In this document: one piece after another, positions 13,201 to 23,565 of the stretch
How the letters are laid out: each line of letters starts with the position of its first letter
Numbering within the stretch: position 1 is the first letter of the stretch
Position numbers and translations under genes: made by a program
Assembly (NCBI GenBank): GCA_030052745.1
Contig: JANBVO010000001.1
Span: 1,550,001 to 1,614,000 of the forward strand
Source: Pleurostoma richardsiae
Lineage: Eukaryota > Ascomycota > Sordariomycetes > Calosphaeriales > Pleurostomataceae
Reading direction: 5' to 3'
DNA length: 64,000 nucleotides
Notes under the pieces: generated by a model
What the model saw: only the letters and a program-made list of their open reading frames with translations
What the model was told of the DNA's origin: nothing
The model's database searches: none

Positions 13201-13577
13201 CAGCTGCTCGTCTTCTTCGAGGACTTTCATCACGGACAGAGCATGAGCTTCGCGCTCAAGGGCACGGATGTGTATGAGGCCTTCGGCCGCGGCCCAAAAT
13301 CGGGCGTCAAGCTCGACGACGCAAAATTCCCCCTCCCCAGGGCGGCTGAGCAAGGCACCGGTGACGACATGGCATTCGTGTCGCTCGACCTGCCGGAGCT
13401 GCCAGGGGAGCATGACGATATATCGATCTTGTTCAGCAATGAAGCAGGTGCGTGGCATAATCCCTTTCTCTTTCATCTCGAAGGACCCAGCAAACTAACC
13501 GCCGAATTTTGCCAGATCGAGACAAGCTCTGCTCGTGCCTTCCAGCTCCTGTCAAGAGCTCGAAGCTCAAGAGATGA
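10282..13577 (+). CDS. Large conserved-looking fungal protein of unknown function, 1075 aa
   Basis: Exons 10282-13447 and 13516-13577. The ATG at 10282 is the first in the frame; an in-frame TTG lies upstream. Splicing the small intron (GTGCGT..GCCAG) replaces a frame-shifted read-through tail with a short end rich in Cys and Lys (DKLCSCLPAP..KLKR). Residues 1-330 are low-complexity, Pro/Ser/Thr-rich and probably disordered, including a PPQ/PPAQ stretch and many SP/TP sites. Residues from about 340 to the end look globular, with alternating hydrophobic segments, but I recognise no domain, catalytic motif or membrane span. Long uninterrupted coding and clean splicing make the gene itself secure; no function is offered. 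Confidence 0.85.
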
Positions 13578-14161
13578 TAGAGAAGATGGTCGGAGTGGAT
13601 CGACACGAGGCGGGTGTCGCGCATCAGTGGGGGATTTGCATCTTTAATGAACAATGACTTGATGTTCACGACTAGCTCCAGGCTCCTGCATTTCGAGGCA
13701 TGAGATACCCCCTCGCTCGTCGCATGTGTGTGATATTTCTTTTTTTGGAAGGGAGAGCGGCCTGGACGACTGTCACACCTGAGGAAAGCAAGCCGCGTGC
13801 ATTTGCTGCTTATGATAGGGGTCAGTCATACATGAAACGACGTGGTATATAGCAAGGGAGCACTGCTCATGGGCCTGGCGAGTGTCGGTGGGAATGAAAT
13901 GCTATATGGTCCTGACCACGACAGCAGCAGTGTTTTTTTCTTGCTTCTTATTCTTCGTTATTCGTGACAGTGAAGACCGTGTGATGCATCGCCGCGAACA
14001 GCTTGCTTCTCGGGCATTCTTCCTTGCTTCCTATACACCTGATCCAGAATCAAGATCCCTGGATCAACCAGAAGGGGGTATCCTAACAAACCACATCCTA
14101 CAGAACGCCGGACCCTCAGCCGTCATCACCTACCCATCCACCCATTCCCCGATTCGCTCGC
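13578..14161. other. Convergent 3' intergenic region
   Basis: The 584 bases lie between the stop of the 1075-aa gene and the stop of the GRF zinc-finger gene. They should hold both 3' UTRs; no other feature was seen. Confidence 0.45.
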
Positions 14162-15609
14162 TCAATCCTCCCGCGACAACCTCGCCAGCCCGGAGCTCAG
14201 CTCCCTGAGCCGCTCCCGGTCCACCCGCCGGCTGTTCTCCAGCGCCGTCACCCGCGCCTGCAGCTCCGCGATCCGGGAGTCCCGCGTTTCCAGCCCCGCC
14301 CGCGCGATGTCCCGGCCCCTGGCGACGCCGCGCGCCCGCAGCGCGTGCCGGTTCAGTGCCTCGCGCACGGCCCGCCGCGCCGGCTCCGAGACCGGCTCGC
14401 CGGCCAGGATGCCCAGGACCTCCTCCGTGATGTCGTAGTCGTCTCCCGCGCTGGCGCCGGCTGTGCCCAGTGCATCCCTCGTCCGGGCCGGCGTCGGCGT
14501 CGTGTTGGCGAGGGACTCGGTCTCCAGCTTGAAATCCGGCAGGACGCCGGTGCTGCTGCCCCGGCCCATGGAGACAGGCTCGTCTGCGAACTTCACCTTC
14601 TTCACGCTGCTACTGCCGCTGTCGCGGTCTCGCGCCTCCGTCGCGATCAGCAGGCTATTCCTGCTCACCGGCGTCGGCAGCCCCCCGTCCCCGGCGTCCC
14701 TGGCGCGCTGCGCCGTCGGCGTAACGACCGTAGCCTCGCCGCCACGCGGTGGCCCGGCGCCCAGGAGGCTCTTGTGCTCGAGCGGCTGCTTCCGCGCGCT
14801 GTCGTCGGCGATCTGCGCCAGCTGCCGCTCCATGTCGGAGTCGAACGCCGCGTCGTCGAAATCCTCCTCGCCGTCATCGACGTCCATGGCATCGCGCTTG
14901 CGCTTGCCGGGCGACTGCTGCGTAGGCGTGAAGTACATGTCCAGCGTCCGCGAGCTGGCGGTCCCGCTGCTGCGACTGCTGCTGCCGCGGCGGGACGGCG
15001 TGGACGGCTCCTGCGCCGGGGCGGCGGCTTTCTTCGTCGCCATCCTCTGTGCCGCCGCCATCTCCTCGTCCGTATCGCTCAGCTCGCCCGCCCCGGCGCC
15101 CGGCTCGCCGCGGAAGATGCGCTGGCGGGGGCCCGGCGTCGGCGTAGACGGGCGCGGCGGCGGGAAGCGGTCCGCGCCACCACCGCCGTTGTCGTCGTTG
15201 TCGTCGCTGCGGCGGGGTCCTATGCGCGATGTGAAAGACGGCTCGGAGCGGGAGTTGTTGCGCAGCAGGGCGTCGCGCTCGCGGGTCTCGGCCTCCTCGG
15301 CGAAGAGGAAGAAGCCGCAGGCGCGGTTCTGGCAGGTGTAGAACCACCTGCCCTTGTTCGCAGTGCTCTTCTTGACCTGGAGGTGGAGGGCCGGGAGCCG
15401 GGGCTCGCAGTTGCCTGTTGGTGGGGAGTTCAAGGTCAGCACGAGCGGTCTGGCTGGCTGGGGCGGGCACACTCGGTCCTACAGAGCCAGATGCCGTCAT
15501 TGAAGAAGCCGTACAGACGGACGGGAGTCGCTGGGGTTCTGGGTGTCGCTGGGGTTTTGGGTGTGCGCGGTGTGCGGGGTGCCCGCCGCTTGCGAGGAGT
15601 TGAGGACAT
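14162..15609 (-). CDS. GRF-type zinc-finger protein with coiled C-terminus
   Basis: Exons 15609-15483 and 15414-14162 give 459 residues. The N-terminus has basic TP-rich repeats (PRTPRTPKTPATPRTP). It is followed by the GRF finger spanning the intron, with CNCEPRL, then KSTANKGRWFYTCQN and the closing CGFFLFAEEA. GRF fingers bind single-stranded nucleic acid in DNA repair and topology proteins such as APE2, TOP3A and NEIL3. The middle is Ser/Pro/acidic-rich and probably disordered, with a basic GKRKRDA motif resembling a nuclear localisation signal. About the last 60 residues (ITEEVL..LSSGLARLSRED) form an amphipathic, leucine- and arginine-rich coiled coil. No nuclease or helicase domain is fused, so this is a stand-alone GRF adaptor. 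Its role is inferred only from the finger. Confidence 0.8.
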
Positions 15610-16175
15610 GGTGGATCGGCCTGACCAGCGACGCAATACTTTCTTCATACGCCTTAAATCATGTTTGTCTCTTAAAAAGATCTGTGAGTTGGGATGAATT
15701 GCCTTGGAAGTCAATTGTCCAGACATAAATGGACGAGGCTGGGCGTGGCCGGGCAGCCGGGGAAGCGGGATGATGTCGCCAGGCTCCACTTGCAAGAAGC
15801 TCCATTGTCCGCTAAAGAGAACGGTCTGGGGTACGTACCTTAATTACCTGAGACTGCAGTGAGAGACCAAAATCAAAGAGGAGGAGGAGGGGGCATCGCG
15901 GCTAAGGGAAACAATACACTGGCAACGCCAATTTCTTTCAATGTACGGCTAGAATATTGTATACACTATGACATAGAACACTTCTCCAACATGCCGCTAT
16001 GCACCAAACCCGTCTTCGAGACTTCCAGAGCACACCCATTCCAGGGGCATAAGGGGGTATATAGAGGTATGGTATAATGGTGGTATAAAGCAAGCAAAGG
16101 AAAGTTGCCAGCCATCCTGCATGGGCAGAGGCGTAGGAAACTGCAGACGGACGCAAAAAGCACGGAAATCGTTCA
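15610..16175. other. Intergenic region upstream of the GRF gene and downstream of the ELMO gene
   Basis: The 566 bases hold the GRF gene promoter and the 3' end of the ELMO gene. Some small open frames occur, none of them convincing. Confidence 0.4.
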
Positions 16176-18347
16176 TCACACTTCGTAAAAGTAATCATCA
16201 TCCAGGCCGTCCCGGCTGGGGACCACTCCCGCTCCGGGCGGAGGCCCCTGGTAGACAGCCTCCAGCCTAACATTCAGCAGCCGGATCTTCAGCCCGTACT
16301 CGCTCACCAGCGCCACGAGTTTGTTAGTCTCAGCTGTGATAGGCGCTTGGTTCAGCAACATCAGCAGCCCGTCCAGCCACTCCGACGCCAGGGAGTGGTT
16401 GAGCGGGTACAGCGTCAGGATGGCCTCCTCCTTGGCGTCACCGCCTTTCTGCGCCTCCTCGGCACTGAGGTAGCTGTAGATGGTGATCTTGGTCGTTGAC
16501 CTGGGCGGCACACTCGAGGTGTTCTTCAAGGTGGATGCACTGGACACGCTCTGACCGTCGTCGTTGGGCGCCGAGACATTGGACACGACCGAACTGATGG
16601 TACTCAGGTCGACCTTCTCGGTCAGGACGTCGAGGGTGGGGTCCTGCTGAGTCTGCTCAGCGAAGTCGGCGTAGTGGAGGAACCGCCTGTTGTGGGACAG
16701 CCTGGCGAACCGCCATGCCTTGGGCTGGTACAACCGCCTCTTCTGGTAGCTGTCCTGTCGCTGGTGCTGGTCCCTCTTGGGGATCGGCCTCGAGAACCAC
16801 GAGCCCTGGAGGAGACAGCGGATCCGCTGCTCCTTGACGAACTGGAGCGCCTCATGCTTGAGCTCCTCCCGAACCTGATAGAGATGCTGGCCCCACTGGT
16901 CCTCGAAGGAGAGCTCCAGCAGCTCCATCTGCAGCTCCCGTAGCCGTCCACAGTCGTACTCTTGCAGATCTTCCTCCACCTCGACGACGTCCTTCGTCCG
17001 GCTGGCTTGACCGACGACCTGCTCTATTAGGATCCGAACAAGCTCGGCCACCTTGTCGAAGTCCTCTCGCTCAGCACCGGTCGCCTTCCACATCCGGAAG
17101 AAGGCATGCAGTCCAGCCGTGTGCAAGCGTGACCACTGCAAGAGCAGCGGACGGTACAGCTTGTCATTGCTCTTGCCTCCATCCAGCACTTGATATCCCT
17201 TGATCTCTTCAAGGTCTGACTTGTCCACCTCAAAGTGCTCGTATAGAACCATGGTGACCGCCAGACTAGCCCGGGCAATCGGACATCGCTCATTCAGAGG
17301 CCTGGTTGACTGCTCGAGGAGCAGCTTCTGAAAGCCATCCTCATTCTTCCGCACGTAGTCTGTGAGGTCCATCATGCCTAAGAAGCCGGCCGTGTCAAAC
17401 TCCAGCGCAGGGCTTTCGGTCTCAAAGCCCAGCCTCCGCCACTTCTCTGGGTTGTGCCTCCTGCTGCCCTTTCTCCCGCCGTCGTCGTCCCTTATACCAT
17501 TTGCATGGTGCCTATCCGGTGCGCTAGCGAGGTGCAGGCCCTTCAGCGCTCTCCTGTGTTCTGGCCGCTCGAGATCCACGCGTACCTCTCTCCACTTGCG
17601 CAGAAGCACTTTCGTCAGCGTTTGGAACTCGAGCAGCGGATGGGCGAGGTCCTGCAGCGCTGAGCTCTGCATGAGGTTGTAGACAGCTTTGATCAGCCCC
17701 AGATCCTGCAGTCTCTTGATGAACTTGGACCACTCCTCCCCGGCGCTCGTCGACTTCACTGGTGTGCCATTGACGGTGCTGCTGTCGCTAGACACCGCGT
17801 CCCGGATCAGCGCGTTGATCAGCATTAGTGCGTTGGCGCACAGCGCGTGGTCGGCGGACTGCAGCTGCGCGATGACCAGCTCGAAGAACTGCGGGTACAC
17901 GGCGACGGCGGGCTTCAGGGCGCGGAACCCGAACGTGCCCGGAGTCGCGCGTGCGGCGGCGCTGCCGGGGGGGCTCGCGGACTGGGAGTGGGAGACGAGG
18001 GCGACGAGGATGGACATGGCGCCGCGCAGGATGTTAACGAGGGGGTTGGTGACGACCAGCTCGACGACGCGCTCGACGAGGTCGCCGGCGGTGGGGCCCT
18101 CGAAGATGTCCCAGCCCATGTCGACCTCGAGCAGGCGGCTCAGCGACTGCAGCGAGTAGGCGAGGGTGTTGCCGCCGGTGCTCATGATGAGGCGGCGGAG
18201 GATCACAAGCCCGCCCGAGGAGATGAAGACGTCGGCGAAGGCTGGGTCGTTGATAGACGACTGCAGCTTGAAGACGGCCATCTTGCGCGCCGCATCCTCG
18301 TCGCTCGCCAGGCGCGATAGCAGCGCCGGTATGTCGGCTTGGTCCAT
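16176..18347 (-). CDS. ELMO/CED-12 family protein with PH-like domain
   Basis: A single uninterrupted exon of 723 codons starts at the ATG at 18347. The N-terminal third is helical and armadillo-like (LLSRLASDEDAARKMAVFKLQ..LVILRRLIMSTGG). A central ELMO domain covers about residues 340-460, including NERCPIARASLAVTM and the LLLQWSRLHTAGLHAFF stretch. A C-terminal PH-like region follows and ends in a proline-containing tail (QGPPPGAGVVPSRDG) before DDDYFYEV. ELMO proteins pair with DOCK-type exchange factors to activate Rac GTPases in actin-driven polarity. A DOCK partner is not in this window. Lack of introns is unusual among the neighbours, but the frame is clean. Confidence 0.88.
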   Translation of the reverse strand: MDQADIPALLSRLASDEDAARKMAVFKLQSSINDPAFADVFISSGGLVILRRLIMSTGGNTLAYSLQSLSRLLEVDMGWDIFEGPTAGDLVERVVELVVTNPLVNILRGAMSILVALVSHSQSASPPGSAAARATPGTFGFRALKPAVAVYPQFFELVIAQLQSADHALCANALMLINALIRDAVSSDSSTVNGTPVKSTSAGEEWSKFIKRLQDLGLIKAVYNLMQSSALQDLAHPLLEFQTLTKVLLRKWREVRVDLERPEHRRALKGLHLASAPDRHHANGIRDDDGGRKGSRRHNPEKWRRLGFETESPALEFDTAGFLGMMDLTDYVRKNEDGFQKLLLEQSTRPLNERCPIARASLAVTMVLYEHFEVDKSDLEEIKGYQVLDGGKSNDKLYRPLLLQWSRLHTAGLHAFFRMWKATGAEREDFDKVAELVRILIEQVVGQASRTKDVVEVEEDLQEYDCGRLRELQMELLELSFEDQWGQHLYQVREELKHEALQFVKEQRIRCLLQGSWFSRPIPKRDQHQRQDSYQKRRLYQPKAWRFARLSHNRRFLHYADFAEQTQQDPTLDVLTEKVDLSTISSVVSNVSAPNDDGQSVSSASTLKNTSSVPPRSTTKITIYSYLSAEEAQKGGDAKEEAILTLYPLNHSLASEWLDGLLMLLNQAPITAETNKLVALVSEYGLKIRLLNVRLEAVYQGPPPGAGVVPSRDGLDDDYFYEV

Positions 18348-19748
18348 CGCGAGACGGGAGCGAGCTCGTCGCGGGTGTCGAAACGGTCTACCGCTGCTGG
18401 AGCTTGCTCGTGGGCGTGATCAGGGACGGGGGGGTGGTCGTTGTGGGTTCGACACGGGGAGCGGCGCAGTTCTTCCCGTTGAAGTAGCAATTGGACTAGT
18501 CGGTTGCTTGTCGTCGTCATTAAGTGGACATCGTGTCTGCGCAAGACGCGGCCGTTAGTGAAGCAGCATCCTCTCTCGATTGAAGCAGAAAAATTCAGGA
18601 AAAGCACCCATTTAGGGGACGAAGCGCGACCGATTTGGGGAAGGAGGATCTGGACTTGGCGCACGGATGTTGAATTGCGTGGGAGGGTGGGCGTTGCTGA
18701 CCAGGGTTCGTTTGCCTGCGCCGATCGGCAGCGGCCTGCCTTTGCCTGCTTCTCCTGATGCAGTCAACCATTGCGTGTCCGTCTCCCCTTGTCGCCTCTT
18801 ATATAGATGAATGTGTGAGGAGAGCATCACTGCATCCAATGAGGCGGCCGCAGTCAGGAGCGCTCGATCAGGTCGCCTTGCTTGGATTGGCCAATTCAGT
18901 CGCATGCCCGTCGGCATTGCTTCTTCCAACTGGCCAACTCAATGACGGAATCGTTTGTTTGGGAGTATCCTCTCTCTCCAGGTCGAGCCTCACCATGACT
19001 GGCACTCAATTGGATGATGACTTGGACTTTCCGGACCATAGAGCCGGCCGAAGGACCATGGCAGAGAGAAGACATCGCCTTGCATTTCGATGCTGGTCGT
19101 GTCGGCCATGTCCAGACCGGGAACAAGCCTGGACAGCCGTCAAGGGGAGAGAAAGTCTACCAAAACTCGAAAGGACATCATCATATCATCAGTCCTACCA
19201 CTCTTCCGTGCAACAAGGTGCTACCAAGCCTAAGCAGCGGTGTTACAGCAAGGTATCTAGTTGGTACTCTTTCCGAACTGTCGACTGTCAAATGTCAATG
19301 ACGGCAAGCCTCTTGCTGCGAGTTTGACTAACGCAGATCGACATCCTTATCTCTCACCTTATCTGCTGCAGGCTGCGAATGACATACTCGAGCGGCGCCT
19401 CGGAGAAGCACAGTTTTGCCTGGCATCGCGCCGGCAGACACGCCACAGAGCGATCCAGGCAAGTCTCTCGGCCGCCCAATGCAGCTGGAGCGAGCGTCGG
19501 TAGGGAAATAGGACAATCTTGATTGGATCTCCAGTCTATCATTCCTTGCTCTGCGTAGAGGCATTATGCAGATCCGGCCAGAGCTTGTCAGTAGGACGGC
19601 AACCTCCAGGACTGCTCTAACTTCACATCTCCGGGAAGCAAGACTCCCCCTCCTGTATTTTTCTATATGTTCGTTCTTTCTTCAGTTTCATAATATCCTC
19701 TCAAGTACCTAAACACCCAGTGGACCTCCTCCATAGCTCCGTGGTACT
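18348..19748. other. Intergenic region between divergent ELMO and SDR genes
   Basis: A 1.4 kb shared promoter region. The longest open frame (18758-19327, +, 189 codons) shows no family or motif. I see no repeat or RNA gene. Confidence 0.45.
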
Positions 19749-21066
19749 ATGGATATCACTGAGGATTTCAGTCCCTATAGGGCTGATGGCAAGCTTGTGA
19801 GCAGTAACCCGTTCTTCGATTGAGAAGAGGCACTTCTCTGACAATGTCGTGACTACTAGTATGGCTTCGTCTGTGTTGTGACCGGAGCTTCTCAACCCGT
19901 AGGGCAGGCCATAATACAAGAACTGGCTGGTCAGTGTTCTACTCGAGTGATGCCCCCGTCAAGCATTCACTGATCTAGCTCACAGCACACGGTGCCGCAT
20001 CCATCTACGGTACGAATAAAATGCAGCGTGCATGGACATCTCGAACAGATACACCATCCCATGTTCATAGTCTAATGGCTGAATGTTGACGTGACACAGC
20101 TTGCGACAAGACTGCCAGCGCAGACCTGTACAAAGACCTCGTTGAGATACTTGGAACGGAACACCCAAACACCAAAGTCATCCCCTACCCCTTCAACGTC
20201 CACAAGGAGGACGAGACAGTGGTCCTCATCGACGAGGTCCTGAACGCCTTCGGCCGGCTCGACGTCTGGGTCTGCTCGTCGGGGCTGCTGGGGCCTCCCT
20301 CCATCCAGGACACCACCCCTGAGCATCTCTACAGGTGCTTCGAGGCGCACTCCATGGCGCCCTTCTTCGCGCTGAAGTACGCGCCTCCGGCCATGGCCAA
20401 GCTGGCGGAGAAGGGGATGTACCCCAACGCAGCGCCCAAGTCGCAGAAGTACGGCAGCATCATCGTCATCAGCAGCGTGGCGTCTACCTACGGCGGCTGC
20501 TGGGGTCCTGCCTACACGATGACCGCGCACGCGGCGCTCGGTGTGGTCAGGGCCGGAGTCGCGGGACTAAAGGGAACAGGCGTCCGGATCAACTGCATCT
20601 CCCCCGGGCAGGTCGACGTGGGCGTCGATCTGCAAGGTGTACGTCTCATGACTACCATCTGTGCTCTGCCAAGATCTGTTCGCCGTCGCTGACATTCTGG
20701 TCCAAGTTCGATATGCGCGGGATGACCGCCCAGTTCCCGCCCTCGACTCTGCAGTCTAAGGAGGCAAGTAGCCATTACCTTATCACCGTTCCCAGCGTGC
20801 CTGCTGTCGTTTTGCTGACATATCCTCGCGCTGAAGGTCCAAGAGCAGATCATTGGGGTGGAGCGAGCCGGACGGCCCCAGGAGGTGGCGCGAGTCGCAG
20901 GCTTCCTCGCCAGCGGCTTCTCTTCCTACATGACGGGCGCCAACCTTGTGGTCGACGGAGGAGCCTCGTATGTGAACTGACTTTTTAATTGTGCGGGGGG
21001 AAGCTGGAGGTGTGTGCGTGCTAACGGGATAATAGAGTTATGAACCCGCTGACGGTTCCGATTTGA
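19749..21066 (+). CDS. Atypical short-chain dehydrogenase/reductase
   Basis: Seven exons: 19749-19796, 19860-19929, 19986-20009, 20100-20638, 20707-20763, 20837-20967 and 21036-21066, giving 299 residues. The Rossmann fold is clear: a nucleotide-binding TGASQPVG at 24-31, CSSG at 106-109 in place of NNAG, Ser173 and Tyr186 at the normal spacing, and the INCISPGQ and VDGGAS motifs near the end. The YxxxK motif reads YTMTA, so the catalytic lysine is absent, and the middle glycine of the TGxxxGxG loop is proline. The intron after 20763 begins GC (GAG|GCAAGT) rather than GT. The last junction is supported by a GCTAAC branch; without it the protein would end GGASYVN. Substrate unknown; catalysis may be lost or altered. 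Confidence 0.82.
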
Positions 21067-21463
21067 CATTTCTGCTTTCAAGGAGAGTGAAGGCAAGACG
21101 GAAGCACCGGGTTGCCTTTGGGGTTAGGACCGCAGCATGTTTAGCGTTCTACTTGGAAAACAATTGCTTCGACACAGTTGCCTGTGCTCTGATTACCGTC
21201 TCATCGCGTAATAAGACATTGCCAAGCCGTTCTATCAAAGTTCCAAGATGTTGACAGTAAGAATCTCGATGTAACAGGGTGGCGGATAACGGGTGTACAA
21301 TAGGCGGGGCCGGTACTCCTTGATAAGCTCCTTTTTTCCTTTGTCTCAAGTCGAGTTCCGGGCGCACCAGCCCGGCTCTTCAGAACTCCGCACACCGAGG
21401 CATATCAAGCCATCAGAGCTCTCTCAAGGAGGACGCACGGCTCTCCGGAATAGTCAGGTCACC
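21067..21463. other. Short intergenic region
   Basis: The 397 bases lie between the SDR stop and the cytidine deaminase start on the same strand. They presumably hold the SDR 3' UTR and the deaminase promoter; nothing else was seen. Confidence 0.45.
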
Positions 21464-22266
21464 ATGGCTCCCGTGTCGCCCAAGATCCACTCCAGCGCGG
21501 ATACGCACCACGTCGACGAGGCCTGCCGGACCTTCGGCCTGACCTCCGAGGAGTTCCACCACCTCAAGAGGCACGCCAACGCCGCCAAAGCGAGCGCGTA
21601 CTGCCCGTACAGCAACTTCCGGGTCGGCGCCGTGCTGCTCACGCGCACGGGCAGCTACGTGACCGGTGCCAACGTCGAGAACGCGTCGTACCCCGTCGGC
21701 ACCTGCGCGGAGCGCGTCGCCTTCGGCAAGGCCGTTACCGAGGGCCACCGCGGCTTCAAGTGCGTCGCCGTCGCGACCGACATCAGCCCCCCGGCCAGCC
21801 CGTGCGGCATGTGCAGGCAGTTGTCAGTGGCTCTTCTTCCTTTCTTTTCCCCTTTCGTATAGCCTGGGTCCTCCCCCCGCCTCGGCTCCGAGCTTCCGTG
21901 CTGAATCCTCCCGTCCTTCTTCCCCCGCCTCCCTAACTCCAACATCCCCGCACCAGCCATGGCCCCCTGGCGTCCCCACGCGTAGCTATCCATGTGCTTG
22001 TGATTAGTTCTGCTATGGAGAAAGAAGAGGCGCTAAAACGGTCACAGTATCCGGGAGTTCTGCGACGTCAAGATGCCTGTACTGCTGTTCGACAAGAACA
22101 ATGATTTCGTGGCTGTCCGCCTCGAAGATGTAAGCGAGCCTGTCAAATGTGAGGAATACCCTGGAAACTAAACGCAGGTGCGCAGCTACTTCCACTATCA
22201 TTCGGCCCCGAAGCCTTGAATGTCGAGACAATGTACACGCCCGTCATAGAAAAGGACGACCCATGA
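21464..22266 (+). CDS. Cytidine deaminase (pyrimidine salvage)
   Basis: Exons 21464-21822, 22048-22129 and 22186-22266 give 173 residues. The enzyme hydrolyses cytidine and deoxycytidine to uridine and deoxyuridine. The zinc site is complete: TCAER supplies the first Cys and the proton-shuttling Glu, and PCGMCRQ supplies the other two Cys, typical of the small homotetrameric class. The substrate-binding region before it reads SNFRVGAVLL and GANVENASYPVG. All zinc ligands lie in exon 1. The first intron is 225 nt, about four times the local norm. The C-terminal LLPLSFGPEAL motif is conserved in the family. It sits 398 bp downstream of the SDR on the same strand, with no evident functional link. 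Confidence 0.95.
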
Positions 22267-23040
22267 CAGATACTCTCTCTACGGAGTGCTTATGGAGGAG
22301 AGCGGGCTGCACCGTGTGGGAGAATCCACGACAGGCATTAGGACGAGAGAAGGGGCCGGCTCGGAACTGGAGCTCCTTGAATGGATATCGGGCCACCTTT
22401 GTGCTCGTCTATCAGTCCGCGAAGCGGCATACACATTCGAGCCATCTTGGGCTGCTGCTTCTTGTCAGGAGACTTGATCCAATCTCTGGAAGCGTATCTA
22501 CCTTATACGACGCTGCTGATGGTGTGATGCACACTAGGCGGCCCGTTCACGGGCAGCTATCCTAGCTGAGTTAGGTAATCACGGAGAATTTGACAGAGCT
22601 GGTTTGACGCCTCCACCTTATGCGAATATCAGGAACAGTTCCATCTGGATGAGGAGCATGCATGACCATGATCCCAGCTTTTGAACTACACGCAAACTCC
22701 ACGTAGGTAAATTATTGAGGTAGGTGGGCGGGTGGAATCCTCCTCTTCTTCAGAGGTCTATGCCTGGTCATCTTTTTGAGGAGAGAGGCGTAATAATGAT
22801 GAGCACATATCTCTAGCCAAGCGTACCCATAACATGATCTACACTAGGGTGGTACATTTACGGTAGTGCATATAGTAGGTACCTACATGGCCACGTACCT
22901 CTCCAGCACTTAGGACAGACAGACCCCTGGAATAGCTGCTGTCCGAAACATAACCTAGACGGGGAGCTTTGTATTCGCATAGCCAGACACACAACCCAAG
23001 ATTAGACGGCAAGATAACTTTCGTTGCCAGAAAAAAGACA
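22267..23040. other. Intergenic region
   Basis: The 774 bases between the deaminase stop and the end of the uncertain minus-strand gene hold several short open frames, none persuasive. Confidence 0.4.
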
Positions 23041-23565
23041 CTAAAGCACGGAGTTCGATCCTGCACTCTTAACTGCACGGCTGGCTCCATCTTCCTCCCC
23101 TTGGTAGTGACCATTTCCCCACAGCGGTAGGGTTGCAATAACACCCGCGACTCTTCGGTACTTCAAGGCGAGAGCTTCACGAGCTTCTATGTGCTCCAAT
23201 CGGGAACGAGGACGTCAGACCGAACGACCAGGCGAAGATCTCACTGAATTTCCCGTTTCGTCGGTTCTCCATTCCCCTCTCTCTTTGCCCTCCAGTTCAA
23301 CCAGCCTCCGCGCATCTTGCGGAGACATACCCGCAGGCGCAGACGGCAGAGGAGATCTTGGAGTTTCCTTGTCGTTGCTGCTTCGAGCCATTCTGATTAG
23401 GTGTCCTTGGAGGTTGTGGAAGGGCTCCGCTTCCCTGCTGGTGAGAACCCAGCGCTTCGAGAAGGCATCGCCGGCGGGAATGACCAGGAATCCAGCTTCC
23501 CGCGCAAATGAAAGCCCGGCCCTGCTTGCAGCTCTCGACTCATCGAGGCAGTCGACCGGCCCTCG
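23041..23565 (-). CDS. Unknown protein, 3' exons of a possible spliced gene (5' end unresolved)
   Basis: Two exons join in frame: an upstream one open from 23565 down to 23245 and a last one from 23193 to the TAG at 23041. The 51-nt intron between them has donor GTGAGA, a CTGAC branch and acceptor TTGGAG. The combined peptide reads like protein, with segments such as EAGFLVIPAGDAFSKRW, GMSPQDARRLVELEGKERGE and HIEAREALALKYRR. The only in-frame ATG is at 23391, in the middle of the well-behaved stretch, so further 5' exons (a GTAAGC donor-like site lies near 23567) or a truncated gene are likely. I do not recognise the family. A 170-codon frame on the plus strand overlaps and is judged a shadow. 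Confidence 0.35.

Noticed and set aside
14345-15697. 450-codon open frame on the plus strand
   Set aside because: It is antisense to the GRF zinc-finger gene, where high GC and Arg/Ala codons leave the opposite frame open; its translation is low-complexity Arg/Ala/Val.
15859-16085. Short purine-rich run and small frames downstream of the ELMO gene
   Set aside because: They look like ordinary 3' UTR or intergenic sequence with no coding or RNA signature.
20961-21000. SDR ending without the last intron (GGASYVN stop)
   Set aside because: Possible, but GTATGT, a GCTAAC branch and TAATAG form a good intron, and splicing yields the ending VMNPLTVPI, which I prefer.
23058-23080. GAGTTCGATCCTGC, similar to a tRNA T-arm (B box)
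   Set aside because: No D-arm or anticodon stem lies at the right distance, and it overlaps the last exon of the possible unknown gene.
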